Assembly (NCBI GenBank): GCA_050251635.1
Contig: JBFWML010000017.1
Coordinates: 1-40,974 of the forward strand
Length of the DNA stretch: 40,974 nt
Direction of reading: 5' to 3'
Origin: JBFWML01 sp050251635
GTDB lineage: Bacteria > Campylobacterota > Campylobacteria > Campylobacterales > SZUA-545
The notes under the pieces were generated by a model, which was not told where the DNA came from, searched no databases, and was given only the letters and a program-made list of their open reading frames with translations. Positions 32,972 through 40,799 of this stretch are shown in pieces. A program made the translations under genes and the position numbers. The stretch's first letter is position 1. Each line of letters starts with the position of its first letter.

Positions 32972-33658
32972 ATGAACTTTAAAAAACTCAGAATGTATCT
33001 CGCGGGCCTCATCTCCATGACCGCCATGCTGGCGATGATCGGCGGGATGTACCTGTTTCGCAAACACAACCGCTGGTGGCGCTGGTGGTGGAGCCGCCTG
33101 ACCGTCTGGCTGTCGGGTTCACAGGCGCAGATCGAAGGCGCGCCCGATCCGGCGGCCAAGCTGTATGTGCTTAACCACCGCAGTCTGCTGGACATCGTTC
33201 TGCTCGAAGCCCTGCTGCCCAAAACCCTCAACCCCTGCTGGATCGCCAAAAAAGAGATTGCCAAAATCCCCATCTACGGCCGTATTCTCGACGCGCCCAA
33301 AATGCTGGTGATCGACCGCGAAAACAGCCGCGAAATGGTCAAACTGCTGAAGATGGCTTTGGAGCCCTTGGGTGAAGGCCGCCCGCTGATGATCTTCCCC
33401 GAAGGCACGCGCAACAAGGTTGGCGGGCTCTTGCCCTTTAAGCCCGGCGCGAAGATGCTGGCGGAAAAACACAATCTGCTGGTGCAGCCGGTGGTGCTCA
33501 AAGGCACCGACGACCGCTTTCACCTCAGCCGCGGCGTAACAAGCGGCCCGGTGTATGTGCGTTATCTGAGCGCGGTTGATCCGTCGCAAGAGGGCTGGTA
33601 CGAAAAACTGGCCGAAGAGATGGCGGCAGTTTATAACGCGCTGCCCGAAACCCGATAA
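32972..33658 (+). CDS. plsC: 1-acyl-sn-glycerol-3-phosphate acyltransferase
   Basis: Adds the second acyl chain to lysophosphatidic acid in phospholipid synthesis at the inner membrane. The protein has 228 residues with an N-terminal membrane helix (about 8-28). The acyltransferase motif NHRSLLD fits HX4D, and FPEGTRNK is the acceptor-binding block. The ATG at 32972 fits the usual N-terminus MNFKKLRMYLAGLI; in-frame starts upstream would only add a short unrelated extension. A phnA/yjdM gene follows after ten bases. Confidence 0.93.
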   Translation: MNFKKLRMYLAGLISMTAMLAMIGGMYLFRKHNRWWRWWWSRLTVWLSGSQAQIEGAPDPAAKLYVLNHRSLLDIVLLEALLPKTLNPCWIAKKEIAKIPIYGRILDAPKMLVIDRENSREMVKLLKMALEPLGEGRPLMIFPEGTRNKVGGLLPFKPGAKMLAEKHNLLVQPVVLKGTDDRFHLSRGVTSGPVYVRYLSAVDPSQEGWYEKLAEEMAAVYNALPETR

Positions 33659-33668
33659 AGGAAATCCC

Positions 33669-34004
33669 GTGTCCCTACCCAAATGCCCCCAATGCGGCAG
33701 CGAATACACCTACGAAGACGGCGAACTTTATATCTGCCCCGAATGCGCCCACGAGTGGCCCAAAAACGCCGCTTCCGCCGAAGAAGAGGGGTTGGTGGTG
33801 CGCGACGCCCACGGCACGATTTTGCAAAACGGCGACACGATCACGATTGTGAAAGATCTAAAGGTCAAAGGCGCTTCGTCCGCGCTCAAGGCGGGCACGA
33901 AGGTTAAAAATATCCGCCTTGTGGAGGGTGACCACAATATCGATTGCAAAATCGACGGCTTCGGCGCGATGGCGCTGAAATCGGAATTCGTCAAAAAAGT
34001 CTAA
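33669..34004 (+). CDS. yjdM: PhnA/YjdM-family zinc-ribbon protein
   Basis: A 111-residue protein with an N-terminal zinc ribbon (C6, C9, C23, C26: CPQC and CPEC) and a C-terminal beta-barrel-like domain containing DGDTITIVKDLKVKG-type sequence. It is commonly named after alkylphosphonate uptake, but its function is not established. The GTG at 33669 follows AAAGGAAA. No phosphonate genes are adjacent; the PhnD-like binding protein lies 13 kb away. The 3' end overlaps the converging OFOR beta gene by four bases. Confidence 0.92.
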   Translation: MSLPKCPQCGSEYTYEDGELYICPECAHEWPKNAASAEEEGLVVRDAHGTILQNGDTITIVKDLKVKGASSALKAGTKVKNIRLVEGDHNIDCKIDGFGAMALKSEFVKKV

Positions 34005-34846
34005 AGCCGGTCAAACTCCGCCTGCAAAAGCGCCGCGTCGGGCCGCACCTCGCGCAGCGCGGCGGCTTGGCCGTAGGGCTTCCATAAATTTTCTTCTAAT
34101 GTCGGCAGCGCGTGGCGGTAAAACACCCCCAACGCAAAGGGCATCTCTTCGCTTGCTTTTTCAAAGGCTTTTTGGCGATCGGACTCGTCGTGCCCCTCAA
34201 GCAGATAACTGTTTTGTTCAAACCAGTCGTAGGTGTTGAGTTTGTTGAAGGTCACGCAGGGTTGGAAAATATCCACCAGCGCGTAACCCGGATGCAAAAA
34301 CGCCTGTTTGATGACCGCCACCGCGTGATCGGCGTGCCCCATATAAACCCGCGACACAAATGACGCATTGAGCGCGATCGCCGCGGTGAGCGGGTTGAAG
34401 GGTTCGTTATGCACCCCGCGAACCTGCACTTTAGTTTTGAACTCCCGGCGGCTGGTTGGGGAGGCTTGGCCTTTGGTCAGGCCGTAAACCATATTGTTGT
34501 GCACCAGATGCACGATGTTCACATTACGCCGCGCGGCGGCCAAAAAGTGGTTGCCCCCTTCGCCGTACATATCGCCGTCGCCCCCTTCGGCCACCACGAT
34601 CAGCCCCGGATCAGCCGCCTTGATCGCCGTGGCGACGGGCAACGCCCGCCCGTGCAGACCGTTAAACAGATTCACGTCCAGATAATGCGGCGTTTTAGCC
34701 GCCTGCCCGATGCCGGAAACAAACACCACGCGGCGTTTATCCAGCGCCAGTTCAGTCATGGCCCGTTTTAAAAGCTCCAAAATCCCGAAGTTGCCGCACC
34801 CCGGACACCAGCCGTTATCGACGTTTGGGCGTTCAAAAGTGTTCAT
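34001..34846 (-). CDS. 2-oxoacid:ferredoxin oxidoreductase, beta subunit
   Basis: The thiamine-diphosphate-binding subunit of a 2-oxoacid:ferredoxin oxidoreductase, 281 residues. The ThDP motif runs from EGGDGDMYGEGGNH (GDGD at 89-92) to N117-N118. Three of the four usual [4Fe-4S] cysteines are present: C14 and C17 in WCPGCG and C197 in FQPC. The usual third one, in SGIGC, is Q48 in SGIGQAAK. I recall this Gln form from an uncharacterised subfamily. The gene overlaps the alpha-gamma fusion gene by four bases (ATGA). It has no ferredoxin-like delta subunit. The substrate (2-oxoglutarate, pyruvate or another) cannot be read from the sequence. Confidence 0.9.
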   Translation of the reverse strand: MNTFERPNVDNGWCPGCGNFGILELLKRAMTELALDKRRVVFVSGIGQAAKTPHYLDVNLFNGLHGRALPVATAIKAADPGLIVVAEGGDGDMYGEGGNHFLAAARRNVNIVHLVHNNMVYGLTKGQASPTSRREFKTKVQVRGVHNEPFNPLTAAIALNASFVSRVYMGHADHAVAVIKQAFLHPGYALVDIFQPCVTFNKLNTYDWFEQNSYLLEGHDESDRQKAFEKASEEMPFALGVFYRHALPTLEENLWKPYGQAAALREVRPDAALLQAEFDRL

Positions 34847-37200
34847 AAAATCTCCTTTAGCCGGGCGATCAGCTCATCGATAAAAAACGGAAAACCGTTG
34901 CTTTGTAACAGGGTTTTTTCGACCGCGATGCCGTATAAACGCAGCCGATCGGCAAACTGCCCTTCGACATTGTTTTCGATGACGATATTGCGGGTACGGC
35001 GCAGCGGTTCAAGCTGCGCGTCGCTGAGCGGATGCACCCACATAAAATGCGCCTGCATCAAGCGTTTGTCGCCTAGCCGCGCGATCGCTTCGGCGATGAC
35101 CGCTTGGGTCGAACCCCAACCGATCAGCGCGATTTCGCCGCGACCCGTCACCACGGGCGGCAAGGCGTTTTGAACGATCAGCGCCTGTTTTTTACGCCGT
35201 TTTTCCACCATCGCGTCGCGCACTTCGTAGCGTTCGGTAATCTGGCCGCGCTCGTCGTGTTCGTCGCTATCGGCGCAGACCAAACCCTCACCCTGCCCCG
35301 GCACCGCGCGGGGGCTGATGCCGTTTGGCGTTAAAGCGTAGCGTTGATAGTCCGCGTCGCTTTGCACGGTGTGGCTTTTAGGCGCGAGCGCCGCAAAATC
35401 CACCGCGCCGATCGCCTGCACCGAATCGGCCAGATACTGATCGCTCAGTACGATCACCGGACATTGAAACCGATCGGCCAGCTCAAAGGCCGCCGCGCCC
35501 AGCTTCACGCATTCGTCCAGATCGCCCGGCGCCAGCACGATTTTGGGGAAAAAGCCGTGTCCGGCATGGATGGCCAAATTCAAGTCGCCCTGTTCGGTGC
35601 GGGTGGGTAGCCCCGTGGCGGGGCCGGGACGCTGGGCTAGGTAGATCACCGAAGGCGTTTCGGTCATGCCGCTTAAACTGACCGCTTCGGTCATCAGCGC
35701 AAAACCGCCGCCGGAAGTGGTCGTCAGCCCCCGTCCGCCCGCGTACCACGCGCCCAGCACCATATTCAGCGCGGCGATCTCGTCTTCGGCCTGTTCGACC
35801 AGCACGGTGTGGGTTTTGGACGCCTCGGCCATAAAGGCCAGCACCCCCGTGGAGGGCGACATGGGATAGGAGGCGACAAAGTTGCAGCCGCCCGCCAAAA
35901 AGCCGTAGCCGATCGCCGTTGTGCCATCGGTGTATTTTGCGGGGGCGTGGCCCGGTTGAAGCGGCGTAGCAATTGCGTTTGCACGGCCCGCTGCAAGCCC
36001 CGCTTGCAACGCTTTTTGGTTCTCTTCGGGGTTTTTGTCGCCGAAACGGGCGTTCACGGCGGCGATCAGCGGCGCGGGCTCCAGCCCCAAAACGCCGTAA
36101 ACCAGCCCCGCCGCGTAGGTGTTGAGGTAGCGTTTTTCCGTGCCGCTTTGGGCGGCGTTGTGGCGGAGCGTGTTTTCATGAAGCCGATCGCGGGCGTGAT
36201 CGAACGCTTTTTCGTCCAGCGCCACGAACAGATCGACCTTCCAGTTGGGCGCGGCCACGGGCCGGTTGGCCAGCCGGATTTGCAGCGTGTTGATGCCGCC
36301 GCGCACACGGGACATAAACTCTTTGGTGGCAAACAGGTGCAGACCGCTGCTTTTCAGCGCCGCCATCAGCAGCTCTTCGGCGCTCTCCACGCCCGCCCCC
36401 GCCGGGCCGCCGATCAGGATCGTAAAATCGTCGGCTTTGGTCTGCGCCGGGGCTTTGGCGGCGGGTTTATCCGCGCATTTGCCCCAGGTGAGCAGCCCGC
36501 CGTAATAACCCAGCACCACCACCGCAGGGACGGTGATCAGCACCGCGAAGTGATAGACCAAGGCCGCCGCGTCCGCGCCGTAGGCCACTTGGCTGTCGGC
36601 ATAACGGAGCATCACCGCCGCCACGCCGATCAATAGGGCAAAAAGCGAAACATAGAGTTTGATCAGCAGTGCTTTGATCGGCGCTAAATCGTAATTGACC
36701 CACCAGCTAAGAATCCCCGGCACCATCGCCAGCGCGCCAAAAATCGTGGCAAACAAAAAGGCGTAGAAGGTCATCAGCTCGTACCGCTCCGCGCCGGTGG
36801 CGAAAAAGGCCAGATCGAACCCGCCCGCGAAAAAGTGCAGCGCAATGGGAAAATGCACCAGCATGGGGTGGGGGTGGTATTTGGCGTACCAGCGGCGCAA
36901 CCGTTCTTTGACCGGCAAAGCGGTGGCGGTGACAGGCGGAGGCGCGGAGGCGGGGGTGGGAGGCGGCTTTTTGGCTTCGCTCTCCAATCGGCCCACCACG
37001 GGAAACTTGCCGAACACCTCTTCACCGTGGGGCGCTTCGGCCAGTTCGGCGCTCAGATCGCGCCCGGCGTGGTGGATAGCCATGTGGCTGCCGCTTTTCC
37101 ACAGGGCGCTTGGGGTCACGTCGTACACGGTGCCTTGGTAGGCGATGTAGGCTTTGCGCCCGTTTTTGCCGTCAAACTCGGCAAGCTCGGAAAGGGTCAT
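34843..37200 (-). CDS. Fusion: cytochrome b5-like domain, DUF2231 membrane domain, OFOR gamma and alpha
   Basis: A 785-residue polypeptide. Residues 1-75 are a cytochrome b5-like heme domain with candidate ligands H39, H43/H44 and H58. A Pro/Ala linker (76-97) leads to a DUF2231 domain (about 105-240) with four hydrophobic helices and the His-rich HPHPMLVHFPIALHF (109-123). An Ala/Lys/Pro linker (243-257) then joins the OFOR gamma domain (258-410, with GGPAGAGVESAEELL) and the alpha domain (425-785, with SYPMSPSTGVL and TTTSGGGFALM). The enzyme would be held at the inner membrane beside a heme domain, suggesting electron transfer to or from a b-type heme or quinone; this is inference. The frame is continuous and AAGGAGG precedes the ATG. 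The beta gene follows by overlap. Confidence 0.88.
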   Translation of the reverse strand: MTLSELAEFDGKNGRKAYIAYQGTVYDVTPSALWKSGSHMAIHHAGRDLSAELAEAPHGEEVFGKFPVVGRLESEAKKPPPTPASAPPPVTATALPVKERLRRWYAKYHPHPMLVHFPIALHFFAGGFDLAFFATGAERYELMTFYAFLFATIFGALAMVPGILSWWVNYDLAPIKALLIKLYVSLFALLIGVAAVMLRYADSQVAYGADAAALVYHFAVLITVPAVVVLGYYGGLLTWGKCADKPAAKAPAQTKADDFTILIGGPAGAGVESAEELLMAALKSSGLHLFATKEFMSRVRGGINTLQIRLANRPVAAPNWKVDLFVALDEKAFDHARDRLHENTLRHNAAQSGTEKRYLNTYAAGLVYGVLGLEPAPLIAAVNARFGDKNPEENQKALQAGLAAGRANAIATPLQPGHAPAKYTDGTTAIGYGFLAGGCNFVASYPMSPSTGVLAFMAEASKTHTVLVEQAEDEIAALNMVLGAWYAGGRGLTTTSGGGFALMTEAVSLSGMTETPSVIYLAQRPGPATGLPTRTEQGDLNLAIHAGHGFFPKIVLAPGDLDECVKLGAAAFELADRFQCPVIVLSDQYLADSVQAIGAVDFAALAPKSHTVQSDADYQRYALTPNGISPRAVPGQGEGLVCADSDEHDERGQITERYEVRDAMVEKRRKKQALIVQNALPPVVTGRGEIALIGWGSTQAVIAEAIARLGDKRLMQAHFMWVHPLSDAQLEPLRRTRNIVIENNVEGQFADRLRLYGIAVEKTLLQSNGFPFFIDELIARLKEIL

Positions 37201-37227
37201 GAAACCTCCTTGCGCCGTCGGGTTGCG

Positions 37228-38943
37228 TTAACCTCCGATTGTAGCGTAAGCCGATGCCCGTTCTTTAAGCGCGGCGCGAAGCAGCGTGGCGTGATCGAAG
37301 GGGCGATCGGCCAAGTCGCGGGCGTGGGATTGCAGCGTCATCTGCGCAAAACGGCGGAATTTTTCATCGTGGCTGAGGGCAAAAAGGCGCACCAAATTTT
37401 GCGCCATCACGCCCACGCAGGAGGGCGTCGAACCGTCGTGCGCTTCGGCGTAGGTGACAAAACGACCGCTACTAAAACGCCAGCGGCCTTGGTCAAAAAA
37501 CCGCGCAAGCGTCTGTTGCGCCAGCGCCGCCGCCCACTCCAAAAAACCGCTGTCCGAACTGTGTTCATAGGCGGCGATCGCGGCGGCCAACACCCACGCG
37601 TAATCATCCAAAAACGCCGCGCCCTGCGCTTCGTGATCGTCAATGGCCATATGCAGCAGCGTTTCGCCCGCCCAAAACCGCGCCTTGATCGCCCGCGCGG
37701 TTGCCAATCCCTGCGCCGTAAATTCGCCGCCCGCTTCCAGCAGGGCCAACACCATCATCCCGTTTTGCGCGGCGATCAGCTTGCGATCGATAAACGGATA
37801 GGCGCGGTTTGCGCGGATTTGAGCCAGTTTTTCCAATGCGTTTTGAAGCCGATCGGGCGGCAGTTCGCCCGTGATCCGCGCAATGTTTTTACCCTCGAAC
37901 ACGCCGATTTTGGAAAACCCCAACACCCGAAGCGTGGCCTCATCCAGTCCCGCCGCAACCCCTTCGGCCCAGTCGTACACAAAATAACCGCCCTCGCCCC
38001 CTTCGCTATCGGCGTCGCTGGCGCTAAAAAACAGATCGCCCTCTTTCATGCGGCGGTTCATAAACTCCAAAGTACGGCGCGCCACGGCGGTTTTACCCGC
38101 GCGGGCGTAAACGAAAGCCAATAGCGCGTTGTCGTAGGTCATTTTTTCGAAGTGCGGAATATGCCACGCCTCGTCGGTGGCGTAACGGCAAAAACCGCCG
38201 TCGATCAGGTCGTACAGGCCGCCCTGCGCCATTTTGTCCAACGTAAAATCCAGCATTTTCGCCACTTTTTCGTGGCCCGAAGCCGCCAGATCGCCCAGCA
38301 ACAAAAGCGCACCATGGTGCGGGAACTTGGGCGCGCGGCCAAAACCGCCATCAACCGAATCAAACCCCGCTTCGGCGGCCTGAACGAATCCTTCGATCAG
38401 GTTGCCCGGCAAGGGGCCGCCGGCGGTTTTGGGGGCTAGGCGGCCAAGTGCGGCGGTTAGTTCCCCCGCCGCCTCTTTGACCTCGTCTTCGGCTTCACGG
38501 TAGCGTTTGGCGATCAGGCTGACCAGATCGCCAAAACCGGGTAAACCGTGTCGCGGCACGGGCGGAATATAGGTGGCGGCGTAAAAGGGTTTGCCTTCGT
38601 GGGTGAGAAACATAGAAAGCGGCCAACCGCCGGGCCTGCGCTGAAAAAGCGAATGGGCCTGCTGAAAATAGGCGTCCAAATCGGGCCGCTCTTCGCGGTC
38701 CACCTTGATGGACACAAAATGCGCATTTAAAATCGCGGCCAGTTCGGGGTTTTCGAACACCTCTTTTTCCATCACATGGCACCAGTGGCAGGTGGCGTAA
38801 CCGATGCTAAGAAATATGGGCCGCCTGCCCTCCCGCGCCGCCGCCAGCGCCGCTTCGTCCCACGGCTGCCAATGAACGGGGTTTTTGGCGTGGGCTTGCA
38901 GGTAGGGGGAGCGTTCGTTCAGGAGGCGGTTGGTGAGTTTCAT
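37228..38943 (-). CDS. YyaL-type thioredoxin-domain protein (DUF255)
   Basis: A 571-residue member of the YyaL/spermatogenesis-associated protein 20 family. An N-terminal thioredoxin-like domain has the CxxC motif C-H-W-C inside SIGYATCHWCHVMEKEVF. It is followed by a large (alpha/alpha)6 barrel-like domain resembling N-acylglucosamine 2-epimerases. The opening NRLLNERSPYLQAHAKNPVHW is diagnostic. This protein is about 100 residues shorter than many bacterial homologues. The biochemical role is unknown. It lies 27 bases upstream of the b5/DUF2231/OFOR gene in the same direction, so co-transcription is likely. Confidence 0.9.
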   Translation of the reverse strand: MKLTNRLLNERSPYLQAHAKNPVHWQPWDEAALAAAREGRRPIFLSIGYATCHWCHVMEKEVFENPELAAILNAHFVSIKVDREERPDLDAYFQQAHSLFQRRPGGWPLSMFLTHEGKPFYAATYIPPVPRHGLPGFGDLVSLIAKRYREAEDEVKEAAGELTAALGRLAPKTAGGPLPGNLIEGFVQAAEAGFDSVDGGFGRAPKFPHHGALLLLGDLAASGHEKVAKMLDFTLDKMAQGGLYDLIDGGFCRYATDEAWHIPHFEKMTYDNALLAFVYARAGKTAVARRTLEFMNRRMKEGDLFFSASDADSEGGEGGYFVYDWAEGVAAGLDEATLRVLGFSKIGVFEGKNIARITGELPPDRLQNALEKLAQIRANRAYPFIDRKLIAAQNGMMVLALLEAGGEFTAQGLATARAIKARFWAGETLLHMAIDDHEAQGAAFLDDYAWVLAAAIAAYEHSSDSGFLEWAAALAQQTLARFFDQGRWRFSSGRFVTYAEAHDGSTPSCVGVMAQNLVRLFALSHDEKFRRFAQMTLQSHARDLADRPFDHATLLRAALKERASAYATIGG

Positions 38944-38981
38944 GGCGTTGTCTTTTGGGGTTTTGGGGATTGTGGCATAGT

Positions 38982-39010
38982 TTGACTTGTTGACAATACA
39001 GGGCTATAAT
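38982..39010 (+). promoter_or_regulatory. Consensus-like sigma-70 promoter of the MazF-type module
   Basis: The -35 box TTGACT (38982-38987) and the -10 box TATAAT (39005-39010) are separated by exactly 17 bases. The antitoxin ATG lies 34 bases after the -10 box. TTGAC occurs three times in this region (38982, 38991 and 39013), overlapping and flanking the promoter, so an autoregulatory operator here is plausible. Confidence 0.7.
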
Positions 39011-39043
39011 GTTTGACAAATAGCTGACGATAAGGAGCCGACA

Positions 39044-39295
39044 ATGACACAAACCGTTGGGGCACGGGAGATTTTACGCAACCCTTCATTGCTCAAAATC
39101 GGGCCCAAAGATACGCTGGTTGTAGAAGACAAACGATCTCACACGATGCTTGGATTATATGTGGGTACAGAGCTGGCCGAAGCGTTTCTGGCCTATCAGA
39201 AAAAGGCCAAAATGCTCGAAAGCGCACACAAGATCGCCGCTAGCAGCAAGGCCGAATATGAAGCGCTCGAAGGCACGATCGATGACGGTCTATGA
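39044..39295 (+). CDS. Antitoxin of a type II module (Phd/MazE-like)
   Basis: An 83-residue protein with a predicted DNA-binding N-terminal half (about 1-50) and a charged, probably flexible C-terminal tail (about 55-83). Its stop overlaps the toxin start by 14 bases, the classic antitoxin-first arrangement. The tail from K63 to L83 recurs at the end of the HicB-like gene at 40437 with 17 of 21 residues identical. The ribosome site AAGGAGCCGACA is also repeated there. The exact antitoxin family is uncertain. Confidence 0.75.
   Translation: MTQTVGAREILRNPSLLKIGPKDTLVVEDKRSHTMLGLYVGTELAEAFLAYQKKAKMLESAHKIAASSKAEYEALEGTIDDGL
39230..39295 (+). repeat. Direct repeat copy A: antitoxin C-terminal tail
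   Basis: These 66 bases match 40734-40799 at 52 positions (79%) in the same reading frame. They end with the antitoxin stop codon in both copies. Most differences are third-position changes. Confidence 0.8.
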
Positions 39296-39638
39296 ACGCG
39301 GCAGTCTTGTGCTGGTCAACTTTAACCCGCAACGCAAAAGCGAAGAGGTGGGTAAAGTCCGCCCCGCGATTATTGTTTCCGATACCGACCTGAACGATGT
39401 GCTCGATCTGGTGGCAGCAGTACCGCTAACAACCAACCTGATCGACAATGCCGAGCCGCTCAGGGTGCGGATTGCCCCCAAAGACAAACTGGATAAACCC
39501 AGCGATGCCATGATCGATCAGCTCCGCTGTATTGCCAAAAGCCGGATTATTGAACGAATCGGGACAATCAGCGATCAGGAAATGGGGAGAATCACTGCGG
39601 GAATGGAAATCATGTTGGGAATCGGAAGTTCGGCCTGA
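39282..39638 (+). CDS. MazF/PemK-type endoribonuclease toxin
   Basis: A 118-residue toxin of the MazF/PemK family, which cleave RNA. The start YERGSLVLVNFNPQR is the usual first strand. EEVGKVRPAIIVSDT holds the conserved RPA block, and VAAVPLTTN and DQLRCIAKSRI follow, covering the family fold to the end. The ATG at 39282 lies 14 bases before the end of the antitoxin gene. No frameshift is seen and it should be intact. Confidence 0.9.
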   Translation: MTVYERGSLVLVNFNPQRKSEEVGKVRPAIIVSDTDLNDVLDLVAAVPLTTNLIDNAEPLRVRIAPKDKLDKPSDAMIDQLRCIAKSRIIERIGTISDQEMGRITAGMEIMLGIGSSA

Positions 39639-39680
39639 TGTCCTTTTGGTCTGCGGCTAAAGAGTTTCATGGGTTGCGGG

Positions 39681-40037
39681 CTACTCGTCCAACATCCGCG
39701 CGACGGCGGCTTCTAAGCTTGGCAGGTGTCTTTGGCAAATATCGAAGATGATTTCGGAATCCAGATCGAGGTAGTGATGAGAGATTTTGTCGCGCATTTT
39801 GATAATGCTGCTCCAGTCGGTTTTGGGAAAACGCACGGGAACATCCGGGGCCAGTTTAATCAGCTTCTTGACCAGCTCGCCCGCAACCTGAAGCCGCATG
39901 ACCACAGAATCGTAAAGCATAATGGCCGCATCGTCGGACAGGAAATCGTCGGCGGTTTTGAGGTCTTTGGTTCGCTCTTGGATAACGGCTATGGTTTCTG
40001 CCAGATCGGACAAAATGTCTTTGGCCAGATCAGACAC
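39681..40037 (-). CDS. hepT: HepT-family HEPN toxin
   Basis: The toxin of the HepT-MntA module, 118 residues of all-helical HEPN fold. The ribonuclease motif RX4HXY is present as R82, H87 and Y89 in RDKISHHY. In characterised pairs the antitoxin MntA inactivates HepT by adding AMP to the tyrosine of this motif. I chose the GTG at 40037, which overlaps the mntA stop by eight bases; a TTG six codons earlier is possible. Gene order mntA-hepT is the usual one. Confidence 0.9.
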   Translation of the reverse strand: MSDLAKDILSDLAETIAVIQERTKDLKTADDFLSDDAAIMLYDSVVMRLQVAGELVKKLIKLAPDVPVRFPKTDWSSIIKMRDKISHHYLDLDSEIIFDICQRHLPSLEAAVARMLDE

Positions 40038-40317
40038 GCACCAACTCCGCTTCAACGCGCCGCCTGAAACGGGGGCTGAGGTGTTTGTGTTGCCGTATCA
40101 CATCCACCTTGCAACCCAGACGCGCCGAAAGCAGCTCTTCCGCACCCAGCAAAAATTCAATCTTCGGCTCGGCCTCCACCAGCAGATCGACATCGCTTTC
40201 ATCGGTCGCTTCGTTGCGTGCGCGACTACCAAAAAGCCCCACCACTTTGACATGGTATTTTTGCTCCAGCTCAGGCTGCACTTGGCGAATGATGCTGACA
40301 ATTTCGTTCTGCGTCAT
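40030..40317 (-). CDS. mntA: MntA-family nucleotidyltransferase antitoxin
   Basis: A minimal nucleotidyltransferase of 95 residues. The catalytic motif GSX10DXD is complete: G30-S31 in GLFGSRARNEATDESDVDLL with D42 and D44. It neutralises HepT by AMP transfer in studied systems. The gene starts at the ATG at 40317 and is followed by the overlapping hepT gene. A TATAAT on the same strand lies about 37 bases upstream. Confidence 0.9.
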   Translation of the reverse strand: MTQNEIVSIIRQVQPELEQKYHVKVVGLFGSRARNEATDESDVDLLVEAEPKIEFLLGAEELLSARLGCKVDVIRQHKHLSPRFRRRVEAELVRV

Positions 40318-40353
40318 GGCTGTCTCTTTGGGGTTTGATGGCTGAATTGGGGG

Positions 40354-40359
40354 ATTATA
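40354..40359 (-). promoter_or_regulatory. -10 box (TATAAT) for mntA-hepT
   Basis: A perfect TATAAT on the minus strand, preceded by TTG (TTGTTATAAT), 36 bases before the mntA ATG. No strong -35 is visible. Confidence 0.5.
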
Positions 40360-40436
40360 ACAAGAAACTCGAAGCTAACGGATTTGAACGCTGGATTATG
40401 TTTGCCATGTGTAAAATCATCAATCAAGGAGCCGAC

Positions 40437-40799
40437 ATGCATTATCCCATTGCGATCGAGCCGGGCAACGAAACCACCGCCTACGGCGTGATCGTGCCCG
40501 ATCTGCCGGGCTGCTTTTCGGCGGGCGAAACGCTGGACGAGGCGATCGAAAACAGCAAAGAAGCGATTGCGCTACATATCGACGGACTGCTGGACGATGG
40601 CTTGGATGTGCCCGCGCCGCAGCCGATCGAGCGGTTTAGAAACCTGCCGGAGTATCAGGGGATGATCTGGGCGGCGGTGGAGATTGACCCCACCAGTCCT
40701 GACAGAAAAGCCAAGCTTCGCAAATGCGGGCGTAAAATTACCGCTAGCACCAAGGCTGAATATGAAGAGCTGGAAGGGACAATTAATGATGGTCTGTAA
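40437..40799 (+). CDS. hicB: HicB-like antitoxin with a foreign C-terminal tail
   Basis: A 120-residue protein whose first ~85 residues are a HicB partial RNase H fold: AYGVIVPDLPGCFSAGETLDEA, AIALHIDGLL and then IWAAVEID. Normal HicB proteins continue into a ribbon-helix-helix or helix-turn-helix domain; here that part is missing. From K100 the protein ends with 21 residues, 17 of them identical to the tail of the antitoxin at 39044. No hicA toxin lies upstream, where it is normally found. I chose the ATG at 40437 after AAGGAGCCGAC; an upstream in-frame ATG at 40335 has no such site. Confidence 0.8.
   Translation: MHYPIAIEPGNETTAYGVIVPDLPGCFSAGETLDEAIENSKEAIALHIDGLLDDGLDVPAPQPIERFRNLPEYQGMIWAAVEIDPTSPDRKAKLRKCGRKITASTKAEYEELEGTINDGL
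40734..40799 (+). repeat. Direct repeat copy B: antitoxin C-terminal tail
   Basis: The partner of 39230-39295, in frame with the HicB-like gene and ending at its stop. A shared 12-base ribosome-site segment (39032-39043 and 40426-40437) lies before each gene, while the sequence between leader and tail is unrelated. Confidence 0.8.

Noticed and set aside
32875..33273. Upstream extension of the exported protein gene ending at 32338
   Set aside because: This part is antisense to plsC; the ATG at 32874 has a ribosome-binding site and a hydrophobic signal follows it.
36835..38124. Plus-strand open frame of about 429 codons across the OFOR fusion and YyaL genes
   Set aside because: It crosses two real genes on the opposite strand and has a low-complexity, basic composition.
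40335..40436. Upstream in-frame extension of the HicB-like gene
   Set aside because: HicB homology begins at 40437, where a good ribosome site is placed; the extension has no recognisable motif.
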